A stretch of DNA of 64,000 nt, from positions 34,008,501-34,072,500 of the forward strand of contig NC_092568.1 in assembly GCF_037975245.1 (NCBI RefSeq). The letters are read 5' to 3'. The translations under genes were made by a program, and so were the position numbers. Positions 12,087 to 24,178 of this stretch are shown one piece after another (within the stretch, counting starts at the first letter, position 1; each line of letters begins with the position of its first letter). Source of the DNA: Apostichopus japonicus (lineage: Eukaryota; Echinodermata; Holothuroidea; Aspidochirotida; Stichopodidae). Under the pieces are notes generated by a model. It searched no databases and was not told the DNA's origin. It worked only from the letters and a program-made list of their open reading frames with translations.

Positions 12087-12782
12087 TGGGATGGATAGCT
12101 ACTGGCATGATTTTTAAAGCTTGATAACATACATAAATCACATTTTGAGTACACTTGCCCTTTAATGTGAATTTTTATGCTTAGTACTAAACCATTCCAT
12201 TCTTTTTCATAGTGTCGTATCTACATTAAACGATTATACACCTTAATTCTTGCTCATCAATGTTCTTTATTCTAGAGTACATCCATCCATTTATATTTTT
12301 GTGTTTTCCAGATTTACTGTAGCAATATTTTTTATTACCTATGTCATTATCTTGTCATAAAACATAGAAGATGTTTATTCTCACCTTGCCAGAAAAAGTC
12401 AAAGTTCCGCTTTCGGTCACGATTTTAAATGAGTTCATGTTTTTATGATTCTATTTGATCTAGAGGATACATACTGTTGGCCCTGAGCAACATTAGCATT
12501 GCATTTGCAATGCAAAAGTATGTGCAATATATAGCATCTTGCCCTCATCGTTAACATTTGCAGGGTTTGCCTGGACATTCTATTCTTTCTCCAAATGCCA
12601 AAATGCTCCCTCCAATTAGGATGCATATAGTTTCAGTTCTGAGAGTTTCATATTTTTTCTTTAAATTAAAATGTAATTATGGAGTTTATGAATTATTGTT
12701 TAGTTTTCATTGTTGTCTTCTTAATATATTTCAATGAATGTACACATGAATACATTTGTTTTTATTTGGATTTGTTTCTGAG
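12087..12782. other. Noncoding stretch
   Basis: AT-rich, no supported gene; TACTGTA at 12315. Confidence 0.4.
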
Positions 12783-13054
12783 GCAATTAATCTCTGCTGT
12801 ACCACGACAGTACATGAACGGTTCAAGTGTTATTGATTCAACAACCTACTATAATATGTGGGACACAAGTGCAACCAAGCTATATCCAGCTCTTCTCTCG
12901 TCCTTTGGATGATAGGGGCGACTACACTTTCACGCTGAGACAAACTTATGACTTTTACAAACACTTCCTGCATGCTCCCAGGGCTGTTATTTTACGTCCT
13001 CATCCCATGGTCGTGATTGAAACTTGGCCTTCAGCCACTTTCCCTGAATGCTGA
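12783..13054 (+). CDS. Possible exon(s), unrecognised
   Basis: After an AG at 12781-12782 the frame reads QLISAVPRQYMNGSSVID and WDTSATKLYPALLSS, stopping at about 12912. The overlapping +1 frame continues RPLDDRGDYTFTLR and YDFYKHFLHAPRAVILRPHP to a stop at 13052-13054. The residue mix looks protein-like in both parts, as if one frameshift separates them. It sits inside the 8.2-13.5 kb region bracketed by inverted GGGCCC ends and could be a later exon of the SGNH-like gene. No family was recognised. Confidence 0.25.
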
Positions 13055-13109
13055 GAGGTGGTTAACCTGTAGATAACTGAACTATTTTAAGGGACACAGT
13101 GAAACAGCT

Positions 13110-13527
13110 GGGCTTAAAATTTGGACCACACAGTTGGCCCAGTTGGGCCCAGTGTGGGTTTCACTTGGGTCAAGCCCAATCAACTGGGCCCGAAATGGGT
13201 CCCATTTGGGCCCCATGCAGTTAGCCTGATTGGGCACAGTATAGGTTCTGTGTGGGCCAAAACGATTGGGGCCCAGAATGGGTCCCAGGTGGGCCCCATA
13301 CAGCTGGCCCGGTTGGTCCCCGTATGGGATTGGTTTGGGCCCCAATCAGTCTTGCCCAACTGGGACCAGTTTGGGCCACTCGTGGGCCCCAATCTGTTTG
13401 GCCCAATTGGGTCCTGTGTGGAACGGAATGACAAATCTGAATGGGCCCCAATTGGGAAGCCCAATTGGGGCCCACTTGGCAGCCCGAGTGAAACCCAATT
13501 GGGCCCCAACTGGGCATGCTGGCTGGG
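13110..13527 (-). repeat. GGGCCC-rich terminal repeat, right (inverted) copy
   Basis: Around 20 degenerate copies of GGGCCC, CCAATTGGG and GGGTCC half-palindromes occur, ending CATGCTGGCTGGG at 13527. The outer 44 bp are the reverse complement of 8242-8285 (one mismatch). All six-frame open frames here (Gly-Pro-Asn-Trp-rich) are translations of the repeat, not proteins. Confidence 0.75.
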
Positions 13528-14779
13528 AAAGGCCTATATCAGGTATGGTGGGGTCCACTGAACTGAAGCCAGACTTCTCCCAGTATAGAGCTTATTTCGC
13601 AACAGTCCAATCTTTAACGATACGCTCAAATGATACAAATTCTTTTCAATTGCTGATTCGGCACTGAAAGGCTGCAACCAGCTAGCATATACTCTCATCT
13701 GTTTGGCTGGCTAATTGATTCACTATATGTGCATAAACCTCTGATTGAAAATACACTTTTTCACGGTTACAGGGTGAAGTATCGATCAACCTGGAGCTAT
13801 CTCAAACAGAACTTTATCCTTCTCAGACTTGCTTTATGGGCAATTGCTACGGCGTACAGTTCTATGAATGAATGATATATCTCATTTCAGCAATGTACAG
13901 TGTTATTGCTATATACACATATAATTTGATAGTAAACTTGTTTAAAAAAACGTCCGTGAAACGAATCTTTCCTTGCGCATGGCTGTATTCTATGTGTGTG
14001 CGCCGTTTATCTGCATGTGCATATCATATCATATATTTAGGTATATATGTGGATGAGGCTAAGTTTAGTTTAGAGAAGAAAGCTCGAAAGTTTTTTAAAA
14101 GTTTCCTAATTAAATAAGTAAACTGAAACCATCAATACCCAATATACTTGTCCTTTAAGTGTAGGTCAGTAAGCAAAACTCTGGACGTAATATGTGGTGT
14201 ACCTGAAGGTTTTTCTCAAATAAACTGACTGATGATATGTAACATATTTTGGTCTGTCCAGAGAGCTTAAATAATATTATAGATTAGATGAAGCATTTTC
14301 AAGACGATTTATAAACTGAGAACAGTCGTACTGAGTTTCCCTATTCAAAAGCAAGGCTTCAAAACGGGTCATTTACCTACACGGTATTATACAGCGGAAG
14401 GACCATTCGGTCATCAAAATGTCCACACACCCGCTAGCTCTTCCTGCCCGCTTGTGATGGCAAATTTTACAGGTCGTAATTTCTTCGCAAAGCAAACTTT
14501 TCGTCCCCATATTACGACCTACACTAAGAGCCACTGCCGAGCACAAAATATGACTGAAACACAGTATTTTCCCTTATTTGTGGGTAGAAAACGTTTATTA
14601 TTCACCTATATGGTCACCCAAGTTTCAGTTATTTCAGTCGTCCCCATTCCGTTCCCAAAAATGTTCGTGGGGAGGAGGAGGTGTGGGGGGGGGGGGGGAG
14701 GGGGAGGGTTTGTTGCCTTCCTTGGCTATGCCAAAGTTTCTTCTCGCAGAGAGTTGTGGATTAGTGGAATAGCCTGTCT
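13528..14779. other. Noncoding stretch
   Basis: No supported gene. There is a purine/G tract at about 14669-14707. The open frames at 13872-14117 and 14454-14807 show no family features, and the latter reads through the G tract. Confidence 0.4.
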
Positions 14780-15175
14780 GATTCGGTTGTTATGTCTGAA
14801 ATTGTAAATTATGTAACGCCAAAAGGACAACAGGTGGCGGTACTACTCTAAACAGGACAGAGCCGGGGGTGCTATACTACCCTAAACAGGGGACGTGCTA
14901 CTACTCTTATTAGGAGGTGCTATACTACTCTAAACAGGAGGTGCTACTACTCTAAACAGGAGGTGCTACTACTCCTCAGTGACGATGCTGCTGTAAAAAG
15001 GTGGTGCTACTAGTATTACTCTAAGTAGGCGGCGAAGCTACTGTAAATTAGTGGCGCTACTACCCTAAACGGAAGGTGCTACTACTCCAAATTTGAGACG
15101 TTACTACCCTGTGTCCAAGGCATGTTTCCAAAACAATATGCATATAGGGGTCATCATGAAGGTCAATCTCAACGC
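14780..15175 (+). repeat. Dispersed repeat with GGTGCTACTACTCTAAACAG minisatellite, copy 1
   Basis: The copy enters with ACGCCAAAAGGAC, then about ten degenerate 22-30 bp units built on GGTGCTACTACTCTAAACAG, then CCAAGGCATGTTTCC and ATGCATATAGGGGTCA. The same order occurs in reverse complement at 44200-44520, including the non-repeat shoulders, so this is a dispersed element with an internal minisatellite rather than two unrelated arrays. Confidence 0.8.
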
Positions 15176-16214
15176 CGCCTGTGGTTATTGCGTAATCGAA
15201 CCACATTCTTTGAAGACAACACCGACCAATAGCAAGTCATCTATTATGTGTTTCGAGGGGAACAGTCTTATTACAAGAGTCTTTAGCTTTAGACACGCTC
15301 GCTTCGTAAACCTTTCTCGTGCCATACACACGTTTGCAATAACTTTATTTTATCGTTACATTTAGCAACGGAAAAAGGAAAGATGGACGAAATTGTAGAC
15401 TCCGTTGGCATTGCGAATGCAACGGAAGTAAAAAACAACTTCAGGAGGGAACAGATCGGCTTTATTTTCATAATCTATGTGTTTCATTGCAGAGAATGTA
15501 AATTAATTAGCTAGGCCTCACATATACAAATGATAACTTTGAATAGCTTTTTACTATAACAGAAGTGCGGCACTTAAGTTATGCTTAGGTGTAAAGTTTG
15601 TTACAGTAATCAGTCTTTTTATAAACCAGTAATGAAAGCTAATATATGCCCGTCATAAAGTTGGAGGTAACAGTTGTAAATTTTCATCTTCATAAATGAT
15701 GGTCAAAAATTCTTAATGCTGATAGTTAAAGTAGAGTAGCCCAGTATTACAATTAACTGGCGATGAAAACTTGGAAATCCCATTTTCTAACTGCTTTAAA
15801 GAACCGGTATTATGTAAATAGCATGCTGTAGACCACTGTTAACTGTTTCAACGATGACGTCATGATATCTTACTTGCTTTGCTCAATTATTGATAGTTGA
15901 TCATACTTTGTGTCTCAACTAATCCATTGTCGAAAGTATGAAGGAAGAAATGGATACCATTAGAATGTGTTCCTTTTCAAACTCAGCTTCGCTTTCATTA
16001 TTTTTTGTCCACTTTGCAGTGATTGCAATAGTGCTAACATGAATGTTCATGTTATTCTTTGCATTTTCCTAATTGCCTATCAATAATGTGTACTTTAAAT
16101 TTCCTGTTAACAAAATTAGGTATGTAGGCTACCTCTCAATGCTATAGTATGTATATAATGTGTGTATGTGAACTGAACTTCTAATATACAAAGGCATTGT
16201 AGAAAATAATTAAT
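15176..16214. other. Noncoding stretch
   Basis: No gene supported; TACAGTA at 15602. The short open frames at 15093-15471 overlap on both strands and look like chance. Confidence 0.4.
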
Positions 16215-17512
16215 TTAAATCAAATCAAATCTTTATTATTTCATTATATTATTATTTATATTATTATAATATAATATCATATAACATAATTATAATATCA
16301 TTACATTATTATTTATCTTATCTTCATATCTTATCTCCTCATTTATTCACGATTATTAAACATGTATGCGGTACATCGGATATATTTATAGTTCTGATAA
16401 CAACATAGGTATATCATCTGAATGATACAAAAGAATTATTAACATAATGTGAAAATTGATTCTGAATTGAGTATTTCTTTTTCTCCACTTATACCGAAAT
16501 ACATGTCCAGAAAATCATAGATGATAAAACAGAGGTTATGTCAAGAGTCGCAAAGTTCATTGATTGAATGAGAAAAACAAGTCCTTAATGCCATATATTT
16601 TCTACGAGCAGAGCTAGTAGAGTTTCGCTTCGAGGCAATGTGCTTCTCAACGTTAAGAATGAATTTCATTTTATAGAAGAAATTGTAGCAGTCAGGCTTA
16701 ACATTGTTTTGATTACAATTGAAGATGAAGTATTTGATGTTCAGGATAAACAAATTCAATGGGTCGTAACCTGTTACCAGTTTACCGAAGAAAAGATCAT
16801 TTTTTGAGAAGATAAACTGTCTACCCAAAAATTTCTGTTCGCAATCTAAAAGGAAATCAGACGTCACATGACAGGACCAGAATAAATGTTCAATAGTTTC
16901 CTCTTCAATATTGCAAAATGTACAGAGTGGAGAAGCCGCTATTTTTATTGAATTTAAAAGCCGATTGGTTCCTAAGATGCGGTGTAAGAATCTGAATTGG
17001 AAATATTGTATTTTTGCTCCAGAAAGCGTACGGGAAGGCACCTAAAATATCACTAACCAATCGTTTTGAGAGAAGTCAAAGGTAACGCTCCATTTAGAGC
17101 AGGCTTTTGGCTGGAGTGTAATACAGTCTATAAGGCGAGGATAGACTACTTGTGACAATTTAGAAATGCTAGACATAAGATTGACAAGGTGATCTTGCTG
17201 TTCCTCGACGCCGTTTTCTAAACTGACAGAATCTTTCCAACTTCTAGGAATTGCAGATATGATCCCATGAAAACAAGTAAAAAGATACCTTAATATTTTA
17301 AGTTAGGTTAGAAAAGCATTGAAAGCATCTGGCAAAAATATATCCTTAACAAACAGTAAACCGGCAACGTGAAGTTTTTTGTCACAAACAATGTTATTAT
17401 CAATTCTAATAAAATGATTATTCCAAAGGATTTGATCACCAAAGTGATCCGAAGGATTCCTAAAGGTAACATTACTCCAAGCCATGCAAATTTGCTTAAT
17501 GAAAATATTTTT
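16215..17512 (-). pseudogene. L1-clade LINE, ORF2 3' part and 3' tail
   Basis: Read on the minus strand, 17590-17303 encodes KNIFIKQICMAWSNVTF and ILWNNHFIRIDNN. The frame 17041-16541 encodes the C-terminal domain: KIQYFQFRFLHRILGTNRLL, then the Cys/His motif CTFCNIEEETIEHLFWSC. These are typical of the end of L1 ORF2. A stop at about 16543 precedes a 3' UTR, and the AT-rich tract at about 16215-16340 gives AATAAAGATTTGATTTG on the minus strand, consistent with the 3' tail. The element continues upstream at 18453-20522 beyond a CR1/L2 insertion. Several frameshifts make it non-functional. Confidence 0.9.
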
Positions 17513-18452
17513 AGTTGATGTTGCTCCGGAAGCACGGAATCTCGGTGCGTTGATGGACCGACACATGTCGCTCCAATCGCATGTGAACAAAGTGTGTCGC
17601 TCTGCAAGTCTAGGGATATCAAAGATTGGTCGTATAAGGAAATATTTAGTTCGGCCGACTGCTGAACGACTTGTACACGCCTTCGCAACATCTCATCTCG
17701 ATGCCAATAACAGTCTTCTCTATAGCCTACCAAATTCTGCCATTGTCAAGCTACAACGCGTGCAGAATAGTGCAACTCGAGTTGTCCTGGGTGTAAGTGG
17801 TAGGGATGTAAACATAAATGCCTTGCGAAAGAACGAGATCCACTGTGGCTTCCAGTGAAGGACCGCATTGTGTATAAATTTCTATTGCTTACTTACAAGT
17901 CACTCAACGGTCTCTTCTCCTGCTTACATCAGAGATCTTCTCGCTGCTTACACCACGGGACGCTCGCTCCGTTCAGCATCGCAAGCACTCCTCGTGGTCC
18001 CAAAAACCGTCTCAACCAACTATGGAGATCGCGCTTTCTCGGTCGCTGCACCGAAGCTTTGAAACGACCTACCACACGACATAAGGCTGCCAAATCTCTC
18101 GCCATATTTAAGAAAAGTTTAAAAACACATCTTTTTAGTTCCTCTACGTGATTTTGTCACTTTTATATACTCGAGGTTTTATCTAGACTGTTACTTTGGC
18201 ATAACTTTTTTTTAATGTGCATATCCTTTGTTTTATAGTTTTGTTTTATAGGTTTTGGTCTGTTTTATAGCCTTCTCGTGTTTTAAGATTTTTGTGTTCG
18301 TATTTTTCATACTGTTTATTTTTCGTTTTTTTTTTATTCCTTTTGAGTTCTCTGTCTTTTTGTTTCCATTTTTTAGGTTTTGTAAAGCGTCTAGAGGCCT
18401 TTTGGTATTTGGCGCTATATTAAGAACTTATTTATTATTATTATTTTTGATA
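17513..18452 (+). mobile_element. 5'-truncated CR1/L2-type LINE inserted in the L1
   Basis: Plus-strand frames encode the C-terminal end of a CR1/L2-superfamily reverse transcriptase: NLGALMDRHMSLQSHVNKVC, KIGRIRKYLVRPTAERLVHA, KLQRVQNSATRVVLG, then after a frameshift at about 17857 VKDRIVYKFLLLTYKSLNG, YGDRAFSVAAPKL and KSLAIFKKSLKTHLF. The 3' end is GGCGCTATATTAAGAAC followed by (TTA)n, a usual L2/CR1 tail. L1 sequence resumes on both sides with codons joining as SCI-KNIF, and TATTTTT at both edges looks like a short target duplication. The minus-strand frames here are shadows. Confidence 0.9.
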
Positions 18453-20522
18453 CAGGAAATACCCTCGACATGAAAATTACATTTGAAAAGCAACTCTTTA
18501 CCGAACGGCGAAAGAGAGGAATGAAAAAAGAGCGTCCAATACCTAGTGTTGGCATTATTACAATAACGCTTGACCCATGAACTTTTAAGAGCTTCCACAA
18601 AGCTGTGAACATGTAATATTTTTAAACCTCCCTTTTCAATTGGGTTATACATAGTAAGTCTCTTAACTTTGTCAGGATTCCCGTTCCTAATGAAGTCAAA
18701 AATAATGCTTTGGATTTTATTAATAAAGTTTTTGTGGGGTCTAGGCAGAACCTGAAAAAGGAAGACGAGTTAGCTGATTGCAAAAGACTTCACTATTGTG
18801 TTTCTGCCAATAGGTGTGAGATCACGCCCATTCCAAACTCTAAGCTGGTGTTTCAGCCTAGATAGCTTCTGCTCATAAGAGATCGTTACTATTGTGAGTG
18901 AAGTTGATAAAAAGATACCTAATAGGAGAGTTAGTAATCAAAATATTGAATTCACTGACATGAGCTGGGTTATTTGAAATGAAAGAACCCAGGGGAAGAA
19001 ACTGGGATTTGCTGAGATTAATTTTGAGACCTGATGCTAGTCGAAAATTCTCTAAAGTATTCAGCACCTTAACAGTGCTGTTGCGGGTACCGTCTAAAAA
19101 TAAAGTGGTGTCGTCGGCATACTGCAGTACTTTAATCTCCCGCCCAAATATGTTTATCCCCTTGACCGTGTTGTCACAAATAATTTTCTAGCTAAAATAT
19201 CTGCACATAGAATAAAGAGGTACGGGCTAAGGGGACAACCTTGCCTTACTCCTCTCTGAATAGGGAAGAAACCTGTCGAATGACCATTCTTTAGAACACA
19301 GGAAGAACTACCTGTGTAGAGTGTTTTGATCCAACGACGAAAACTGTTCCCGAAGTTGAAATAAATAAGAGTGTGGTCAATAAAATCCTAATCGATACAA
19401 TCAAAATCTTTTCAAATTCAATAAAGAACAAAAGACCCGGAATGTTATTTGTGGTAGTGTGATCGATTAGGTCAAGCACAAAACGAATGTTTTCCCCAAT
19501 AAACTTATTTTTGATAAAACCACTTTGGTTATCCCCAACACTTTTTGTCGACGACCCGTTTTAACCGGTTAGCTAATGCTTTTGCTCCTATCTTGTAGTC
19601 AGTGTTAAGTAGACTAATATGCCTATAGTTAGCTATAACATTATGGTCTTTATCCAGTTTAGGAATTAGATTAATGACCCCTCTATTTTGCTCACAGGAT
19701 AATGAATGATGATCAAAACCAAAATTCACGAAATCGACAGCAGGCTGACCAAGAAGAGACCAAAAATGTCTATAAAACTCAGCAGAGAGACCATCACTAC
19801 CAGGAGATTTACCGTTGGCCATTGAGCTTAAGGCTCTATGACATTCATCTAAAGTAATGGGCCCGTCGCAAGAACTGGGGTCCGATTCCTCAGAGTGAAA
19901 GTCAGGCATATCTCTAATAAAATATGAAGGATAACATTGTGAACGAGAGTATAAAGTACTATAAAAAAAAACCTTTTCACGAAGCAGTTCTCTACTGTTG
20001 GTGGTGACATTGTCCCTGTTCATATTTAAGCTAAAAATGCTGTTAATTGCCTTGTTGCGCCTTTCTAAATTCAGAAAATATTTAGTGTTTTTTTTTTCAC
20101 CAGCCTCAACCCAACAAGCTCTCGACCGAACAATAATGTCATGAAGCTTGTCATGATAAAAACCTTTTAACTTATTACGGGCATTATCTAAACTTTGACG
20201 AATGGCATCAGAGTGGTTTTCATACAACTCTCTTTCCAGGTTGGAGATACTGCGTTAAATTTCGATTTCGCTTTTACGTGTACTTTTAGCTATTTGTTTG
20301 GCATTGAATAGTTTTGGAGCGAATGACATATTTGAGGTTCTCCCACTCTGCGGAAGGGTTTAGAGAACGTGTGTTGCGAGTAACAGTAGCAACTAGATTT
20401 TGGATTAGGTCGTTATACGCAGAATCAGCTAAAAGAGAGTTGTTAAACTTCCGATACACTGGACCTCTCTTATCTTCATGAATTTGTATCGATAAAACCA
20501 CCATAGAGTAGTCATATTAAAG
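18453..20522 (-). pseudogene. L1-clade LINE, ORF2 reverse transcriptase region
   Basis: On the minus strand, from 20504 downwards: MVVLSIQIHEDKRGP (end of endonuclease and linker), then 20227-19529 with the N-terminal RT region (ACWVEAGEKKNTKYFLNLER, MANGKSPGSDGLSAEFYRHF, GVINLIPKLDKDHNVIANYR). RT core follows in shifted frames: GVRQGCPLSPYLF near 19235 and an intact YADD at 19110-19121. Then SGLKINLSKSQFLPLGS (19067-18873) and PIEKGGLKILHVHSFVEALK (18652-18428). Catalytic YADD is preserved, but frameshifts and stops are frequent. The 5' end at about 20520 falls in the endonuclease tail, and the rest of that domain lies at 24179-24750. Confidence 0.92.
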
Positions 20523-21797
20523 AGGAGGCTGAAATTCAATATTGACGATTTTACCAACAAGACTACTAGGCCGTCTTCCATGGCTTGCTTTTCGCTTCCT
20601 TTGCTCACTTTTTAGGGGAATGGAGTTACTGCAGCTTAAAATGCGGAGAATAATCACGAGATTCATAATTTGCTATGCCAACAACACGATTGTTGCACAT
20701 TACTCTGAAAACGCAGTAAAACTGTAGTATTTTAATTGATTATGGGACATGCCTGATTTTGGGCAACTGACCAATCATAGGGCTGCTTCTCGTGACCTCT
20801 TGACCCGGCCCAAACTTATTTTGTTTACATCTACTGTAGCTAGCCTAGGTCACGCACTGTCTGCATATATAGAGCCTGTAGCCCATCCATTGTTCCAATC
20901 TATCGGAGATGGCAGTCCAAATGATCAGAAAACGTTTTGACAAAGGTAAAAATAGAATAACTGTAGAAGCCAAAAAATCGTAAAATATATGTGTTCACTT
21001 GTATGATATTGTAGGCAAATGAGGTCGAAATTTCTGTTGATTAAGTACGTAGGCTTACGCTGCAAAGTTGTAACGCTTAACGCCGGTTGGGATTGCGATA
21101 TTGCATTAGCCTACATTATATATCTGCCTGACCAAAGTCTTCGTTGACGTTAGACTTAGCAAACAATATATATATGCCTATGCTTGGCCTAGTTTATGAT
21201 GTCCTTATAATACGGACGATTGAACGTTGGTACATCCAATGTTGTTTATTCCTAAATTTCTAATCGAGGAATTGCTGCAATGAGCAGGGTTGACTTTCGT
21301 ATCACTTTGTATTGGCGTAGGCCTACGCCTAACGTTAGTTGTTGCTTCTTTTTAGTTTTAACATAATACATAATCAGAACCTTCCTTGGCATGGGCAGGC
21401 CTACTTAACTGATGGTGACGTTAGAACGTAGATGGTATACATGCTCAGACTAACCCTAGTGATTAGCCTTCTGGCATAGACTTATCCTTTTGCCAAATTT
21501 GCTTGATTTATAATTGTAATTACTGTAACTGTACATTATATGCAATAAGGCTAGGCTCTGCACAATTCAATAAGAGACAAAGACGTTTTGATAAAACAAC
21601 CAAGGTTTGTGCAAAGTACCATAAAACCAGGATCTGTTCAAGTGCATTGCACTTGGCCTAGCCTCTATCCTATGGACCAGGAAAGCAGCCACTGTGCTTC
21701 ACTACTCCAGGGTCTCCATATCGACTAGCTATGGTTATGAATGCGTGAACTAGTAAAGTTCCAGCTTTATGTTTTATTTTGCTATTTTCTCTAACAG
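20523..21797. other. Noncoding; possible 5' region of the CXC-type pseudogene
   Basis: No clear gene. At 20909 an ATG in purine context opens MAVQMIRKRFDK, followed by AAAGGTAAAA, a possible first exon with donor, but its phase does not join the next recognisable exon. TACTGTA at 20832 and 21531. Confidence 0.3.
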
Positions 21798-22894
21798 TTT
21801 GATGATGACTTCTTACAAATGTGCAGTCCATTGTGCTGGGAAGATTGAGTCATTAACAAGGTTCACACCAATCAGTTGGTCTAAAGTTATTTCCTGCGCT
21901 GAGGAATGGTGCAAATTATCTGGCCCACAGTATGATGTTGCTCACGAAGTTCTATCCACCTGCAAAGAACAGCATGACAGCTTTGGGGACATCTTCTACC
22001 ATCGTGATTGCTATGCGGCTTTTACCAACAAAACAGATATTATCAGAGCAAAGAAATGACAGATTTGAGACACACAAAGGAGCGGACACAAGAATGTTGC
22101 TTCACTGTGAATATGCTGCGAAAATGACTTCCAATATCGTCATCAGATGTTTTGGTCATGGCTGTATATTTCTATGATAAGATAGACGCACACCTATACT
22201 TTGAAACAGGATGCGGTAACGGAAAGAGAATTATTGACATTGAGGTGATCTGCAAGGCTTTAGGGACGAGTGTCTCCATGGCCCGCATTGGACCACACAT
22301 CTTCTCTGGGTGTGATTCGGTCAGTGCATTTAGAGGTATCAGAAAGGTAAAGTCATTAAAACTTGCCATTGAAAGTGAGGAGCACTGCACCACTCTACAG
22401 CAACTTGGTGATTGCTTTGATGTGAGCGAATGCTTGGTTGATGCTCTATAGACATTTGTGTGTCACATGTATGGGAAACCCAATTTGGATAAAGTTAACG
22501 AAGCTCGATTTGCTATATTTTGTTCAAGTTCCCGCCTGAAACAAAAATGTCCCCTCCTTGTGAAGCATTTGTAAAGGACTGTAAGAGAGCCAACTACCAG
22601 TCAGCTATTCATAAGAGGAGCCTCGACAACACGCCTGACATTCCATCTGCTGTGGGTCATGGCTGGCTAAAACAAGAAGGAATACTTGTTATTAACTGGA
22701 GGGACAAGAAGCCAGCCCCTCATAGTGTACTAGAGTTGATACGTTGTTCATGCAAGAAACTCACATACAGTGATGGTCAATGTAGCTGTTTCAAACAAAA
22801 TCTTCTATGTACAGATATGTGCCAATGTAGAAATTGTACCAATGAGTTGATTTCACTTTGTCCAGAGCAAATTGAGAGTGATGATGACTCTTGA
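21798..22894 (+). pseudogene. PIN-like / tesmin-TSO1-type CXC domain protein, broken
   Basis: After a good acceptor (CTCTAACAG, 21797) the frame reads TSYKCAVHCAGKIES, then SWSKVISCAEEWCKLSGPQ and YHRDCYAAFTNKTDIIRA, a Cys/His N-terminal module. It then jumps directly to KGADTRMLLHCEYAAK and, one frame over, to IGPHIFSGCDSVSAFRG, blocks of a PIN/FEN-like region. After an in-frame TAG at about 22449 (TFVCHMYGKPNLDKVNEARF follows) and another frameshift comes PPCEAFVKDCKRANYQSAIH and a C-terminal CXC motif, CSCKKLTYSDGQCSCF and CTDMCQCRNC. This domain order is shared by a large animal family often found in many copies per genome and probably spread with transposons. Loss of the middle section, one stop and two shifts mark it as dead. 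Confidence 0.7.
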
Positions 22895-24178
22895 TTCCTA
22901 ACAAAGAAGGGTAAATATATACCAATGAGATGGGTCTAGTCAGGGGCTATACTTGAGGAAAAGGCATAAAGAAATCCCATGAATTATTTATGTCAATTTT
23001 AAAGATTCGAACAAACGCATTTTATTGTAAAATCGGGTAGTTTTGATTTTATTGATAACTGTTGCTTACCATACAGTATCAATTATTTTCATTACTAACT
23101 ATGTAGGCCTTTAGCAAATCTCACTCACTAGCCATGATATTTATTTACAGAGTCATCATCATAATTTGTTTAAAAAAAAGTATCAGCTATTTGCAAGTAC
23201 CCTATGTTGTTGAATTTTTGGCTTTTAAATGTGAAACTAAGTGGGGATATACCTTAATTGGTGAACAAACAGTAATGCACATTGATGAAAACTATTCATT
23301 CTAAATGAAAAACCAACTTCCCACTTCATTTGACTTAAAGCTTTACATGCAGTTGATGTGTTTCAGCTGGAGAACATATGCTCTATAATATGTATCGATC
23401 ATCAATTCCTGACCACCAGAAATCTTATTGTACCACAGAAACCAAAGTAAAGTTGTAATGAAACTGGTCTCAATCAAGAAAAACAAAATCATACCAAGTT
23501 TCGAGGTCATAGCTCATGTAGAAATAGAAATATCACAGGTAACATTCCTTCCGGTCAATCCTCAAAAACAACAACATGTTTGGTTACCTTGGCAACAGCA
23601 ATACTTTCTGAAGTCATCATAATAGCATTGAATATTCTATGATACCATATTCCACATGTGTATGTAACTTTCAGTCATAAATTATTACATACAACCACTG
23701 TATTGTTTCTTAAACAGGTCTGTGGAGTTTCTTTAAAAAGTCCAATCAACGAGTAAAGGGCGCCCTCTATATGGTTTTCTGTTAATTGTTCCCCCGGTCA
23801 GCATCAGACAAATTTTAAATTCGGTGGGCTTTTTGTTCTCTAGAAGACCCTTCATAAGGATTGTTTTATATTACCCTACTCTTTCACTCTGGCTATTAAA
23901 AAAAACTTCAAATTCATCATAGCCATATATGGGCAAATAGCCGCCATTTTGGTTCTTGGCACAGCCGTGTGCACATTTGGTCGCTGCAAACAAACAGAAA
24001 ACCAAACCTTATATCAAATTGTACTCATTTTCACTCAAATCAAGTATTCCCTAAAAATATGAGCAAAATCCAAAAACTAAGCACTTTTTTGGCACATGGA
24101 AGACGGCCTATACGAGATATAAGGAAAAATCTAATCTGCAATGAATATCGGCAATGTTAGAATGCCAGCTGAAATCTT
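22895..24178. other. Noncoding stretch
   Basis: No supported gene. TACAGTA at 23072. A word of the type CCGCCATTTTGG occurs at about 23941. Otherwise nothing recognised. Confidence 0.4.

Noticed and set aside
13082..13667. Overlapping Gly-Pro-Asn-Trp-rich open frames on both strands
   Set aside because: They are translations of the GGGCCC/CCAATTGGG repeat and are open on five frames at once.
15039..15045. TACTGTA as a scar in the minisatellite element
   Set aside because: The inverted copy near 44.37 kb has the same length (CTAATGTAA), so this is a substitution, not an insertion.
17303..17733. Minus-strand open frames crossing the LINE junction
   Set aside because: Only the part below about 17512 is L1; the rest is antisense of the CR1/L2 element.
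18255..18473. Phe-rich membrane-like open frame
   Set aside because: T-rich 3' end of the CR1/L2 element.
20523..20940. First exon and promoter of the CXC-type gene
   Set aside because: A short ATG frame with a donor-like end exists, but its phase does not join the 21798 exon and no promoter element is convincing.
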